Shown piece by piece: positions 25,001 through 32,952 of a DNA stretch of 48,870 bases (positions within the stretch are counted from its first letter, which is position 1; each line of letters opens with the position of its first letter). The stretch is from an uncultured Flavobacteriaceae bacterium (GTDB lineage Bacteria; Bacteroidota; Bacteroidia; Flavobacteriales; Flavobacteriaceae): positions 1 to 48,870 of the forward strand of contig CALGLR010000094.1 of the NCBI GenBank assembly GCA_937959395.1. Direction: 5' to 3'. Both the position numbers and the translations under genes were made by a program. The notes below the pieces were generated by a model. That model made no database searches. It saw only the letters and a program-made list of their open reading frames with translations, and was not told the origin of the DNA.

Positions 25001-25128
25001 TAACGCAAGAACGATTAGAATCTATATCAGGAAAAGAGGCGTTAACGATTTCAGAACTAAAAAATAACGATGGTACTATTGAAGGAACTAGTATTCGATT
25101 TAAAATTCCTTTAGAAACAGATTATTAA
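22096..25128 (+). CDS. Two-component regulator propeller / Y_Y_Y / LytS-type sensor kinase
   Basis: A 1010-residue sensor using a TTG start (22096); no in-frame ATG precedes the signal peptide (NRFLPYLLLFFFFGIKILPAQ). A periplasmic beta-propeller of Reg_prop repeats (IKDGLPQSQVYDMVQDEKG, LWLGTQGSGL, IWIATSGGGFYKF and more) fills about 25-640, followed by a Y_Y_Y domain (EYRYKLNKNEWSSWS) and one transmembrane helix (about 762-780). The cytoplasmic part is a His_kinase/LytS type: LQMNPHFIFNVLNGIKA with phospho-His H818, and an ATPase domain (PPMLIQPFVENAIRHG, ITDNGIGI). The LytTR regulator gene follows after nine bases, forming the cognate pair. Hybrid relatives control polysaccharide use in Bacteroides; the signal here is unknown. 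Confidence 0.92.
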   Translation: MNRFLPYLLLFFFFGIKILPAQNNQLREYTIKDGLPQSQVYDMVQDEKGYLWLGTQGSGLCNFDGDTFQVWNETNGLISNYIHSLYYANDKLYIGTRQGLSIKINSNFLNFESPQINQFYATEDGIYLATKFGVYSFSKSNTFKKITINAEIDSSVINSIIYEDSFFWLATSKGLWKASELSNSAKKIQKIETNDFRSVVFHNQKIYAATFNDGTFVIDLKEKEETILIREPLRINSMSIQNNDELWVATDNDGISIIDTKTNLLKEQINTRNGLAVPHVRKVIKDKQSNIWIATSGGGFYKFFQNSFKHYNTASGLKGNRIYAVHHNKKGLWVSNSEVGLVRIDAKGVHEIPKYKHFSEVKIKTITSDKSGNIWAGSDGRGILFNETKDKYTVIIDSSDVLDVKIDSVSHKVTKNHVINTDTGFPSDWIRKIQVHDNAIWAATYSSGIVKFNYYSENDSLVIRKIYRKKEGLQDLLIHDLVKDNENRLWYVTKNGHLGFIKKGKLTHLGPVLNEKISIGTLLFKNDKLFIGTAGKGIWWSNTSETPSFKKLTGSKALYSENIYQLIFDNQNHLWVGTESGVDKIELNENTEITDAFHFGRNDGFLGVETCLNAVDIDDQGQLWFGAIYGLTRYKSTKNTKAIVIPKVYFKTIKVASNKTIDAIDLKKWTNNNKIVQLKPEQNRLSFVFKTVDVDHPKDIEYRYKLNKNEWSSWSTNNELDFPGLAYGDYQFSVQSRNYRWEESESINFNFYIETPLYKKAWFQWLVFSLLGGVLALYGYFYIRKLKLRNKEEQERLQMKNHLLTLEQKALRLQMNPHFIFNVLNGIKAMASNKPEKMNTTINSFATLLRETLINSRKETISLDQEIKTLKHYIEVEKLMALEHFNYSIAVNSDYDPEEIIIPPMLIQPFVENAIRHGILKGNKEGELKIAFETANDFLHCTITDNGIGIFQSQKTKPKTNHQSMALTVTQERLESISGKEALTISELKNNDGTIEGTSIRFKIPLETDY

Positions 25129-25137
25129 ATAACAATT

Positions 25138-25887
25138 ATGCTTACAGCAATTATTATAGAGGATTTACCAGATGCTTTACAACTTTTAAAGAGTAATTTA
25201 GAAACGCATCATCCAGAGATTAAAATTATAGATACTGCACAAAGTGTTGTAGAAGCGGCAAAAGTTTTACGAAAAAAACAACCTGACATTTTATTCTTAG
25301 ATATTATGTTGGGAGATGGTACTGGCTTTGATGTCTTAGAAATTTTTCCAGAATTAAAATCAAAAATCATATTCGTTACCGCTAGTGATGAATATGCGAT
25401 AAAGGCATTTAAATTTGCAGCCATAGATTATGTTTTGAAACCTTATTCTAACGAAGAATTAAATCAAGCTATAGTTCGTGCAAAAGAACAAATTCAACCT
25501 AATGAAGAAAGATTATCTATCTTAAAAGACACCTTATCTGCTCCAGAAAAAAGACCAGACAAAATATCGCTACATACTTTAGATAAAATTATAATTGTGA
25601 ATTTAGAGAATATAGTTCGTTGCGAATCAGATAGTAACAATACCGTTTTTCATTTAAAAGAAGGGAAAAAGGTATTTGTAACCAAGACTTTAAAATATTT
25701 TTCAGATTTATTAAAGCCTTATGAGTTTTTGCGCATTCATCAAAGTCATTTAATAAACATTCAATGTATTAGCGCTTTTATAAAAACTGATGGCGGGTAT
25801 TTAATGCTTAAAAATGGGGAAAATGTTCCCGTATCTGTTCGTAAAAAATCTGAGGTTATTGAAATATTAGATAAGATGCATAGGTGA
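25138..25887 (+). CDS. LytTR-family response regulator
   Basis: A 249-residue protein: receiver domain (1-120) with acidic IEDL, phospho-acceptor D55 (ILFLDIML), Thr in FVTASDE and Lys in YVLKPYS; then a LytTR DNA-binding domain (about 140-245) with IVRCESDSNNTVFHL and FLRIHQSHLIN. All receiver residues are present. It follows the propeller kinase after nine bases, so it is its output. Other genes in the window controlled by it cannot be told from sequence. Confidence 0.93.
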   Translation: MLTAIIIEDLPDALQLLKSNLETHHPEIKIIDTAQSVVEAAKVLRKKQPDILFLDIMLGDGTGFDVLEIFPELKSKIIFVTASDEYAIKAFKFAAIDYVLKPYSNEELNQAIVRAKEQIQPNEERLSILKDTLSAPEKRPDKISLHTLDKIIIVNLENIVRCESDSNNTVFHLKEGKKVFVTKTLKYFSDLLKPYEFLRIHQSHLINIQCISAFIKTDGGYLMLKNGENVPVSVRKKSEVIEILDKMHR

Positions 25888-26032
25888 TCAAAAGCCGTCA
25901 ATTCGAGTGATTTGTTTGCAATAAAGTGAAAAAAAATAGTATCGGGAATAGGTTTTTAATACGAAAATCATTGTTCTCGATACGCTTCTCTTAAAGTCGA
26001 TCCCGAAGCTTTGGGACGAACTGATGTGCCTT
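25884..26032. repeat. Dispersed repeat, copy 2
   Basis: Matches the reverse complement of 12236-12371 block by block (CGTCAATTCGAGTGA, AATAGTATCG, GAATAGG, TGTTCTCGATAC, CTTCTC). It has no ORF. It starts at the stop codon of the LytTR regulator gene and fills most of the gap to the next LytTR gene. Confidence 0.65.
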
Positions 26033-26152
26033 TCGTATGTCGAATTTGTATTTTAAATAATACCATATAAGGAAAACCCTTATTTATTGTAAGGAAAAAA
26101 ATTATTGTAAGTCGCTCATAATAAATACATTTAGCTATCCCAAAACCGCTAA

Positions 26153-26878
26153 ATGAGTAACTACTATATCATAGAGAACGATCCAGATTCTGTAAAACAT
26201 ATAAAAAATGTTTTAGCAAAGTTTGGTGATTTTAATTTCATAGGAAATACTAGTGATACTAGTATCGCAATGAATACGATTCTAGAAGAAAATCCTGCTA
26301 TTGTTTTCTTATCTGTCGATAATGTTATTGATAACCCATTTAGATTTGTAAAAGATTTAAGTCTTTATATAGACACTCCGCCATTGTTTGTGGCTATTTC
26401 TATTACAAAAAATAAGGCATACAAGGCAATTAAGAATAATTTCTATGATTATTTATTAAAGCCACTTAGAGAGTTAGAGCTAAGAAAAAGTATGCTAAAA
26501 GCTGAAAAAAGTAATAGTTCTAAATTAAAAGACAAGGTTTGTATTAAATCTTATAACGATTATAAGTATTTAGATACTAATGAAATTTTATTTCTTAAGG
26601 CCGATAATAATACTACAGATTTTCATATGAAAGATGGTAGTGTTATTTGTGCTTATAAAACACTTAAAACTTTCGAGAATTTACTGCCTAGTAAATTTTT
26701 AAGAATTCATAAAAGTTATATTATAAACTCTAGTTATGTTTCTGGGATTAATTATGGAAAATTATTATGTACAATAGATAAATCCACTTTTAATATCCCG
26801 TTTACTAAAACATATATTGATAATGTGAAAGATATGAATGAAAAATTATCAAAATCATCACATGTATCCTTAAACTAA
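26153..26878 (+). CDS. LytTR-family regulator with degenerate receiver domain
   Basis: A 241-residue protein with the layout of a LytTR response regulator: receiver-like domain (1-120), then LytTR (about 128-232; EILFLKADNNTTDFHM, FLRIHKSYIINSSYV). The position of the phospho-acceptor Asp is Ser54 (AIVFLSVDNV), while the Lys region (YLLKPLREL) and part of the acidic pocket (IENDPD) remain. It therefore probably does not use normal aspartyl phosphorylation and could be constitutive, work by dimerisation, or be controlled by a ligand. No kinase gene is adjacent. A good terminator follows, so it seems to be a single-gene unit. Confidence 0.85.
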   Translation: MSNYYIIENDPDSVKHIKNVLAKFGDFNFIGNTSDTSIAMNTILEENPAIVFLSVDNVIDNPFRFVKDLSLYIDTPPLFVAISITKNKAYKAIKNNFYDYLLKPLRELELRKSMLKAEKSNSSKLKDKVCIKSYNDYKYLDTNEILFLKADNNTTDFHMKDGSVICAYKTLKTFENLLPSKFLRIHKSYIINSSYVSGINYGKLLCTIDKSTFNIPFTKTYIDNVKDMNEKLSKSSHVSLN

Positions 26879-26914
26879 ATATTCAAAAACTAAACAACTT
26901 TCCTGTTTTCTAAC

Positions 26915-26950
26915 AAGCCATTAAATTTATCCCATTAATGGCTTTTTTTC
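26915..26950 (+). terminator. Rho-independent terminator
   Basis: AAGCCATTAA / TTAATGGCTT around a ten-base loop, followed by a T-run, 36 bases after the degenerate LytTR gene. Confidence 0.8.
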
Positions 26951-27513
26951 TCTAATAGAACCTTTTTTGGCTGCTTTACTTAAAATTTAAATTATATAAA
27001 TTATTATCGAATTTGGTTTCGTTATAGCAGTTATTTATTTGGTGACACAGCGTAGTCGAAGGCGACAAATAATTAGCATTCAAACCTTATAATTCTCTGT
27101 AAAGAATTTGTGAAAAGTGACTAAGTTTTTAATGGGTTTAATCCTTTATGTAGATGCTTTAAAAAATTGAATATTAAAATAATAGATTATTGTTATTTTA
27201 GAGCTTAAAAAATTGTAACTTATTGTTAATCTGTGAATTAAAATTTATTTTTAGTATTAAAAAATGAATTTCCCTATCAAAAAGTAGTATTTCACTAGTA
27301 GAACCTGTGCTTTCACTAAACACGAGGGTTTTATGATGTTTATTACCCCAAAATCGCATAATTTTCCAGTATGAAAGAAGCTTCATTGTAAGTAATACAA
27401 GTCGGCCCCAAGTCAACTTTATTCACTCAAATATTTCATTGTGCACATTTAACATTTAGCGCCGAAAGTCGGCCCTATGTATCCTTATGTCAAATTTTAA
27501 AACTTAACCTAAC
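26951..27513. other. AT-rich intergenic region
   Basis: It holds a short relative of the GTCGAAG repeat (GGTGACACAGCGTAGTCGAA near 27040) and no convincing gene. A 72-codon minus-strand frame at 27198-27416 has no start context or protein-like features and was left out. The promoter of the small lipoprotein gene should be in its last part. Confidence 0.5.
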
Positions 27514-27666
27514 ATGAAAACTTTAAAAAACATTTTTGCAATCGTCGTATTAACAACAATTTTTGCGTCTTGTACGCCAACTACAGATATTAATGAAGAA
27601 GCCCCAACAGAATTTAATGCTACTGGAGGTAATGGTGGTTCTGGTCAGGACGATGGTAAAGATTAA
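27514..27666 (+). CDS. Tiny lipoprotein with Gly/Asp-rich tail (50 aa)
   Basis: The ATG at 27514 opens a 50-residue ORF ending at TAA 27664-27666. The signal MKTLKNIFAIVVLTTIFASC has a good lipobox with Cys20. The mature part is only 31 residues, acidic, and ends in a Gly-rich and Asp-rich tail (TGGNGGSGQDDGKD). A terminator sits 26 bases behind it, and the TPR sensor kinase gene begins 86 bases after its stop. The place and size would fit a secreted signal or accessory for that kinase, but that is inference. Similar tiny lipoproteins are common in Flavobacteriia. Confidence 0.75.
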   Translation: MKTLKNIFAIVVLTTIFASCTPTTDINEEAPTEFNATGGNGGSGQDDGKD

Positions 27667-27692
27667 TAAATATATAATATTATAAAATAATT

Positions 27693-27726
27693 AAGCTCTA
27701 CACTCTATAGTGTGGAGCTTTTTTTT
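27693..27726 (+). terminator. Rho-independent terminator or attenuator before the TPR kinase
   Basis: AAGCTCTACACT / AGTGTGGAGCTT (one G-U pair) with a short loop and eight Ts. It separates the tiny lipoprotein from the kinase gene 27 bases downstream, so read-through may set kinase expression. Confidence 0.85.
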
Positions 27727-27752
27727 AAATTAGTGACAAACTAAAATTATCC

Positions 27753-29789
27753 TTGAAATTTCACCAATTAAAATATAAATCATTATTATTCATCCTTTTT
27801 TTTAATGCTCTTCATTTATTGTTTTCTGGATGTGATTTTAAAACAAAAAACAATAGAAATACATCTATTATAGATAGCGATAGTATTTCAATGTGGTTGA
27901 ATAAATACAAAAAAGCAACACAAGATTCTACTAAAAAAATATATTTAACTAAGGCTTATTTAGAAAATGAGAAAATAATAAAAGACTCTTTAAGCAATAG
28001 AAACTTATTACAAATAGCTGATGGTTTTTATAGGGTAAAAGAAGATTCTTTATTTAAAAAAGCAAATTATAAATTACAGAGTTTATCTTATAAAATTCAA
28101 GACTCTAATGCTTTAGCAGAATCACAATGGAATTATGCTGCCTTTTATGTTAAGAAAGAACAGTTTGATAGTGGTTATTTCTATTATAACAAAGCAAATA
28201 AATTATACGAAGCTATTGGGAATGATTATTCTTCTGGCAAGATGCTATACAATATGGCATTCATTGAGGGGCGCTTAAAAAATTATACTGGTAGTGAGGT
28301 GTTAACCTTTAAAGCTATCTCTAAATTCAAGCCTCTAAAAAAATATCTTAGATTATATTATGCCTATAATCATTTAGGGTTACTCTATTATGGATTAGAG
28401 GAGTATGATAAAGCGCTTTATTATTATGAAGAAGCATTGAACTATTTAGATCAAGTAAAAAATAAAAACACAAGAGAAAATAATCTTTTTAATAACATAG
28501 GATTAGTTTATCAAAAACTAGGAAATCATGAAAAGGCTAAAGCTAATTTTAAAAATGCGCTAAAGAGTCTTAATCCAAAAAATAAAGAATCAGAGGCAAG
28601 AATTATAAGTAATTTAGGATATTCAAAGTTACTAAGTAGGGATACTACAAATTTACCACAAGAATTTTACAGGGCCTTATCTATAAGAGATAGTCTTAAT
28701 GATAAAGCGGGTATCATTTCTAGTAAACTACATCTAGGGGAGTATTATGCTAAGTTTAATGACACTACTAAGGCAATTGTCTATGTAAATGAAGCAAAAG
28801 ACTTAGCAGAGGCAACAAATATTAATGTAAGCGTTTTAAAAGCCTATAAACTACTGTCTGAGATTGACAAAATGAATGCAGGGACTCATTTAAAGTCGTA
28901 CATTTCTCTAAAAGACAGTTTAGAAATAGAAGAACGAAAAACAAGAAATAAATTCACTAGAATACGTTTTGAAACCGATGAATATGTTGAGGAGACTGAA
29001 CGTTTATCTCTACAAAAAATCTGGATTTCTATTATTGCTACAACCTTTATTTTAATACTATTATTACTATACTTTATAAAGCAACAACGTGCTAAAAATA
29101 AAGAACTGCAGTTCGAAGCAGAACAACAAAAATATAATGAAGAAATCTATGAATTAATACTAAAACAACAAGCTGTTTTAGAAGAAGGGCGTTTACAAGA
29201 GAGACATAGAATATCTGAAGAATTACACGACGGAGTTTTAAGTAAATTATTTGGGACACGAATGGGTATTGGTTTTTTAAATTTAGAAGGCGACTCTTTA
29301 ACTCTTAATAAACATCAATCGTATATTGAAGAATTGCAAGGCATAGAAAAAGAAATAAGAGTGATATCTCACGAACTTAAAAATGAAATATTATCTTCTA
29401 AGCTTAGTTATATAAAAATTATAGAAAGTTTAGTTCTAGAACAAAGTAAAATAGTAGGATATACTTACGAAGTAGATAATGATGAGGCCATCTCTTGGGA
29501 AGAAATAGACGAAAAAATTAAAATGAATTTTTACAGAATTACGCAAGAAGCATTACTTAATATTAATAAATATGCAGAGGCAAGTAAAGTTTATTTAAAT
29601 TTTAAAATAAAAGAGAATGTGCTACAATTATCAATAAAAGATAATGGTAAAGGATTTGATATAAATAAAACCCGCAAAGGTATTGGGCTGTCTAATATAC
29701 ACTCTAGAATGAAAAAAATTGGAGGAAATGCTTCAATAAACTCAAGTATTAATTCTGGTACCAATATCATTGCATCAATCGCTATATAA
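27753..29789 (+). CDS. TPR-containing lipoprotein sensor histidine kinase (HisKA_3 type)
   Basis: A 678-residue kinase with a TTG start (27753); a stop just upstream excludes a longer frame. The N-terminus has a lipoprotein-like signal (LFFNALHLLFSGC). About 380 residues of TPR repeats follow (YNHLGLLYYGLEEYDKALYY, FNNIGLVYQKLGNHEKAKAN), then one transmembrane helix (ISIIATTFILILLLLYFI), a coiled coil and a NarX-type kinase core: RHRISEELHDGVLSKLFG with the phospho-His, RITQEALLNINKYAEA, DNGKGFD and GIGLSNIHSRM. The NarL-type regulator gene follows 16 bases later. A periplasmic TPR domain suggests that it senses a peptide or protein. Confidence 0.92.
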   Translation: MKFHQLKYKSLLFILFFNALHLLFSGCDFKTKNNRNTSIIDSDSISMWLNKYKKATQDSTKKIYLTKAYLENEKIIKDSLSNRNLLQIADGFYRVKEDSLFKKANYKLQSLSYKIQDSNALAESQWNYAAFYVKKEQFDSGYFYYNKANKLYEAIGNDYSSGKMLYNMAFIEGRLKNYTGSEVLTFKAISKFKPLKKYLRLYYAYNHLGLLYYGLEEYDKALYYYEEALNYLDQVKNKNTRENNLFNNIGLVYQKLGNHEKAKANFKNALKSLNPKNKESEARIISNLGYSKLLSRDTTNLPQEFYRALSIRDSLNDKAGIISSKLHLGEYYAKFNDTTKAIVYVNEAKDLAEATNINVSVLKAYKLLSEIDKMNAGTHLKSYISLKDSLEIEERKTRNKFTRIRFETDEYVEETERLSLQKIWISIIATTFILILLLLYFIKQQRAKNKELQFEAEQQKYNEEIYELILKQQAVLEEGRLQERHRISEELHDGVLSKLFGTRMGIGFLNLEGDSLTLNKHQSYIEELQGIEKEIRVISHELKNEILSSKLSYIKIIESLVLEQSKIVGYTYEVDNDEAISWEEIDEKIKMNFYRITQEALLNINKYAEASKVYLNFKIKENVLQLSIKDNGKGFDINKTRKGIGLSNIHSRMKKIGGNASINSSINSGTNIIASIAI

Positions 29790-29805
29790 ATTATGAAAGA
29801 AAATT

Positions 29806-30480
29806 ATGAAGAAAAAACTTGAAGTATTAATTGTGGATGATCACCCGCTTATTGTAGATGCATACCAAAGTGCACTTTTGCATACCAGCTCAATAAGTAA
29901 ATATGATTTTGAAATAAGTTTAGCCAAAGATTGTGATAGTGCTTTGCAAAAGATTGGAGAAATGGCTCTGGAAAAAGGTATCGATGTTATATTTTTAGAT
30001 ATAAGATTACCACCATCTGAAGAAAACAAGATTTTCTCTGGTGAAGATATTGGGCTCCAGGTAAGAGAAATTCTTCCCAAAACTAAAATTATTATTTCTA
30101 CAACATTTAATGATAATTATAGACTCAATAGTATTTTTAAAAGTATTAATCCTGAAGGGTTTTTAATTAAAAATGATATTACTCCACAAGAATTAGTAAC
30201 AGCCATTCAAATTGTGATAGAAGACCCGCCATATTATAGCAAAACAATAACTAAGCTGTTGCGTAAATTAGCTTCTCAGAACCTTATCTTAGATAAAATT
30301 GATAGAGAGCTGTTGTATGAACTGTCTATTGGAACAAAAATGAAAGACCTACCTACTATTCTCCCATTGTCTATAGCAGGTGTAGAAAAAAGAAAACGAC
30401 AATTAAAAGAACTATTCGATATCAGAAAAAAAGGAGATAGAGAACTAGTCTTAATAGCCAAAGAAAAGGGCTTTATTTAA
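29806..30480 (+). CDS. NarL/LuxR-like response regulator
   Basis: A 224-residue regulator: receiver domain with VDDHP, phospho-acceptor Asp in VIFLDIRLPP, Thr in ISTTFND and Lys in FLIKND; a C-terminal HTH (about 155-224; LLYELSIGTKMKDLPTILPL, VEKRKRQLKELF) resembles the LuxR type but is divergent. A longer loop after the phospho site (SEENKIFSGEDIG) is unusual. It is the cognate partner of the TPR kinase. Its stop codon lies inside a terminator hairpin. Confidence 0.9.
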   Translation: MKKKLEVLIVDDHPLIVDAYQSALLHTSSISKYDFEISLAKDCDSALQKIGEMALEKGIDVIFLDIRLPPSEENKIFSGEDIGLQVREILPKTKIIISTTFNDNYRLNSIFKSINPEGFLIKNDITPQELVTAIQIVIEDPPYYSKTITKLLRKLASQNLILDKIDRELLYELSIGTKMKDLPTILPLSIAGVEKRKRQLKELFDIRKKGDRELVLIAKEKGFI

Positions 30481-30500
30481 TTAGAAAAGGGCCCTTTTTT
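30464..30500 (+). terminator. Terminator overlapping the NarL-type regulator stop
   Basis: AAAAGGGC (30464-30471) pairs with GCCCTTTT (30491-30498), followed by Ts; the stop codon lies in the loop. Confidence 0.65.
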
Positions 30501-30958
30501 CAAAGAACCCTCTTTGCTATATATCACTTCTCCCTAAGACATGATAAATAACAACTAATTACTTATAATCAAGACACACCCCTATATTGACATATCTTCA
30601 TTATTTTGCTAAGAAAAATAAATACTTTCAATTCTCTAATTTTTTTCCCTTACCATTAGTAAGGTTTGGCAATTAAACTCTCTTAAATCATCTTTTTTTA
30701 GTTCAATATATTTTTGCTAACAGTGAAAATTAGACCTGATTTTATTCGAATTATGGTTTTTGGCACGTAAATTGTTTGTAATTAATAGTAATTACAAGGC
30801 TTCTGAAGATATTTTTTGTTTTTTTTAACATTGAAAATCCCAATGAAATCGGCTGTTCGTCGAAATTTTATGCTTTTCATGGATGTTTTTTTTAAAAAAA
30901 AGTGTTGAAAAGTTTTGTAAAGAAAGTTTTTTTTATAAATTTACATTCTCAAATCGAC
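30501..30958. other. AT-rich intergenic region upstream of the PID-CTERM-like peptide
   Basis: No gene seen. A possible promoter for the next gene is TTG (30915-30917) and TAAATTTA (30936-30943), spaced 18 bases, one base off the TAnnTTTG consensus. Confidence 0.4.
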
Positions 30959-31150
30959 ATGAAAGAAAACAAAACTACATTAACAACCGTCTTATTTTCA
31001 TTAATAAGTTTTATAGGTATAGCTCAGGGGCCACCTCCCCCTCAGCCACCACCGCCTGTTGGATTACCAATAGATAGCGGACTGGTTATATTACTTACTA
31101 TAGGATTATTATATGGAGCATATAGAATTTTAAAATTGAAACGTACTTAG
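30959..31150 (+). CDS. Small PID-CTERM-like sorted protein (63 aa)
   Basis: The start is the ATG at 30959, giving a signal peptide (MKENKTTLTTVLFSLISFIG...AQ); upstream in-frame starts lack this. The mature chain is only about 40 residues: a proline run (GPPPPQPPPPVG), the LPID motif, one hydrophobic helix (LVILLTIGLLYGAYRIL) and a basic end (KLKRT). Motif, helix and basic tail form the tripartite pattern of exosortase-type sorting signals; NCBI names such flavobacterial proteins PID-CTERM proteins. No sorting enzyme gene is in this window, and the protein is almost only signal, so its role is unclear. Confidence 0.7.
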   Translation: MKENKTTLTTVLFSLISFIGIAQGPPPPQPPPPVGLPIDSGLVILLTIGLLYGAYRILKLKRT

Positions 31151-31179
31151 CCACTAATATATTTTTATACTATTTATAA

Positions 31180-31764
31180 TTACATAGAGTGTAAACGTGC
31201 TACGTATTTTCCAATAACATCGAATTCTAGATTTACTTTTGTACCTATTTCAAAAGTATTAAAATTTGTATGTTCATAAGTATAAGGTATTATAGCGACG
31301 CTAAAAGCGTCTTTTTCAGAGTTTACTACTGTTAAACTCACGCCATTTATGGTAACAGACCCTTTTTCAATAGTTATATTATTTAAAGCACTATCATATT
31401 TGAAAGTATAAGACCAACTACCAGCAGTTTCAGAGACTTTTGTGCAAATAGCTGTTTGGTCTATATGGCCTTGTACAATATGCCCATCTAAACGATCTCC
31501 CAATTTCATAGCACGTTCAATATTTACTACGTCATTTATTTTTAAAAGACCAATGGTTGTTTTGTTTAGAGTTTCCTTTATAGCTGTTACGGTATAAGTA
31601 TTGTCTTCTATTGCTACGACAGTTAGACAAACGCCATTATGAGCAACACTTTGATCTATTTTTAATTCAGGTGTAATTGAGCTAGATACAGTAATGTGTA
31701 AATTGTCTAATTCTTGCTCTAAACCTATCACAATTCCTATCGTTTCAATAATTCCTGTAAACAT
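31180..31764 (-). CDS. ribE: Riboflavin synthase, alpha subunit
   Basis: A 194-residue enzyme that dismutates two 6,7-dimethyl-8-ribityllumazine molecules to riboflavin. The start MFTGIIETIG is diagnostic, and two lumazine-binding repeats are visible (VAHNGVCLTVVAI... and GSVTINGVSLTVVNS) with GDRLDGHIVQGHID. Its length is normal. It is divergent from pdxA with only 67 bases between the start codons. The gene is named ribC or ribE depending on the organism. No FMN riboswitch is visible in the short leader. Confidence 0.96.
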   Translation of the reverse strand: MFTGIIETIGIVIGLEQELDNLHITVSSSITPELKIDQSVAHNGVCLTVVAIEDNTYTVTAIKETLNKTTIGLLKINDVVNIERAMKLGDRLDGHIVQGHIDQTAICTKVSETAGSWSYTFKYDSALNNITIEKGSVTINGVSLTVVNSEKDAFSVAIIPYTYEHTNFNTFEIGTKVNLEFDVIGKYVARLHSM

Positions 31765-31786
31765 GCTTCAAAAAGTATTATTTGGT

Positions 31787-31794
31787 TAAATTTG
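31787..31794 (+). promoter_or_regulatory. -7 box of pdxA
   Basis: TAAATTTG matches TAnnTTTG, 37 bases before the pdxA ATG. Confidence 0.45.
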
Positions 31795-31800
31795 TTTACG

Positions 31801-31808
31801 CAAAATTA
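31801..31808 (-). promoter_or_regulatory. -7 box of the riboflavin synthase gene
   Basis: On the minus strand TAATTTTG matches TAnnTTTG, 36 bases before the ATG at 31764; it nearly abuts the opposing pdxA box. Confidence 0.45.
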
Positions 31809-31831
31809 CAAACAAAAGTTATCATAATTTA

Positions 31832-32878
31832 ATGAAGAAAGAAGAAAATATAATAGTAGGAATATCAATTGGTGACTTAAATGGTATTGGAGCAGAAGTT
31901 GCACTAAATACATTTTTGGATTCTAGAATGCTCGAATTTTGTACGCCAGTTATTTTTGCTTCAATAAAAACCATGTCATTTGTAAAGAATCATTTTAAGC
32001 TTAATATAAATCTTAATAGCATTAATACTATTAATCAGTTAGCTCATGGGAAGTTAAATATATTGAATTGCTGGAAAGAATCTGTAACTATTAATTTTGG
32101 TGAAGAAGATCCTAAAATAGGAGAGTACGCTATTAAATCATTAGAAAGTGCTACTAAAGCATTGAAAAATGAAGAAATAGATGTTTTAGTTACTGCTCCA
32201 ATTAATAAGCATAACATACAATCTGAAACTTTTAAATTTCCAGGGCATACCGATTATTTAGCTAAAGAATTAGAAGGAAATAGTTTAATGTTTATGGTTT
32301 CAGGAGATTTAAGAGTAGGCCTATTAACAGATCATGTTCCAGTTGCTGAGGTATCTTCTCATATTTCTGCTGATTTGATTACGCAAAAAATAGATACAGT
32401 CTATAAATCATTACAAGCCGATTTTAAAATTAATAAACCCAAGATTGCGGTATTAGGAATTAATCCGCATACAGGAGATAATGGGGTAATAGGTACAGAA
32501 GATGACACTGTAATGCGACCAACACTAAAGAAAATTAAAGAAAAAGGAATGCTTGTGTATGGCCCATATGCGGCTGATAGTTTTTTTGGATCAGATAATT
32601 ATAAAAACTTTGATGCCATTATTGCTTCTTATCACGATCAAGGACTCATTCCTTTTAAAACATTATCCTTTGGACAGGGCGTAAACTTTACAGCAGGCTT
32701 AAATAGGGTAAGAACTTCGCCAGATCATGGAACAGCATATGAAATTGCTGGAAAAGGAAAAGCAGATAATGGCTCATTTAAAGAAGCATTATTTAGCGCA
32801 ATTAGTATCTATAAAAATAGAAATGAGTTCGCTTTATTAAAGAAAAACCCTTTAGCTTTTTCTAAACGAAAGATATAA
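31832..32878 (+). CDS. pdxA: 4-hydroxythreonine-4-phosphate dehydrogenase
   Basis: A 348-residue enzyme of pyridoxal-phosphate biosynthesis (DXP-dependent route). Visible family features are GISIGDLNGIGAEV at the start, APINKHNIQ, FPGHTDYLA (metal/substrate His), VLGINPHTGDNG, IASYHDQGLIPFK and RTSPDHGTAYEIAGKGKA. Its length is normal and the metal-binding His residues are present. It is followed by the DUF177 gene, which has its own -7 box. Confidence 0.97.
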   Translation: MKKEENIIVGISIGDLNGIGAEVALNTFLDSRMLEFCTPVIFASIKTMSFVKNHFKLNINLNSINTINQLAHGKLNILNCWKESVTINFGEEDPKIGEYAIKSLESATKALKNEEIDVLVTAPINKHNIQSETFKFPGHTDYLAKELEGNSLMFMVSGDLRVGLLTDHVPVAEVSSHISADLITQKIDTVYKSLQADFKINKPKIAVLGINPHTGDNGVIGTEDDTVMRPTLKKIKEKGMLVYGPYAADSFFGSDNYKNFDAIIASYHDQGLIPFKTLSFGQGVNFTAGLNRVRTSPDHGTAYEIAGKGKADNGSFKEALFSAISIYKNRNEFALLKKNPLAFSKRKI

Positions 32879-32922
32879 ACAAAAAAATGTTCATAAGTCC
32901 GCCATAGATTAATAAAAATTTG

Positions 32923-32930
32923 TATCTTTG
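32923..32930 (+). promoter_or_regulatory. -7 box of the DUF177-rpmF transcript
   Basis: TATCTTTG, an exact TAnnTTTG match followed by CGGG, 22 bases before the ATG at 32953. Confidence 0.55.
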
Positions 32931-32952
32931 CGGGCTCAAAATAGATGTGATT

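Noticed and set aside
27198-27416. 72-residue minus-strand ORF
   Set aside because: No signal peptide, domain or start context; AT-rich intergenic DNA gives such frames by chance.
31765-31831. FMN riboswitch upstream of riboflavin synthase
   Set aside because: The space to the divergent pdxA start is only 67 bases, too short, and no RFN-like motif is present.
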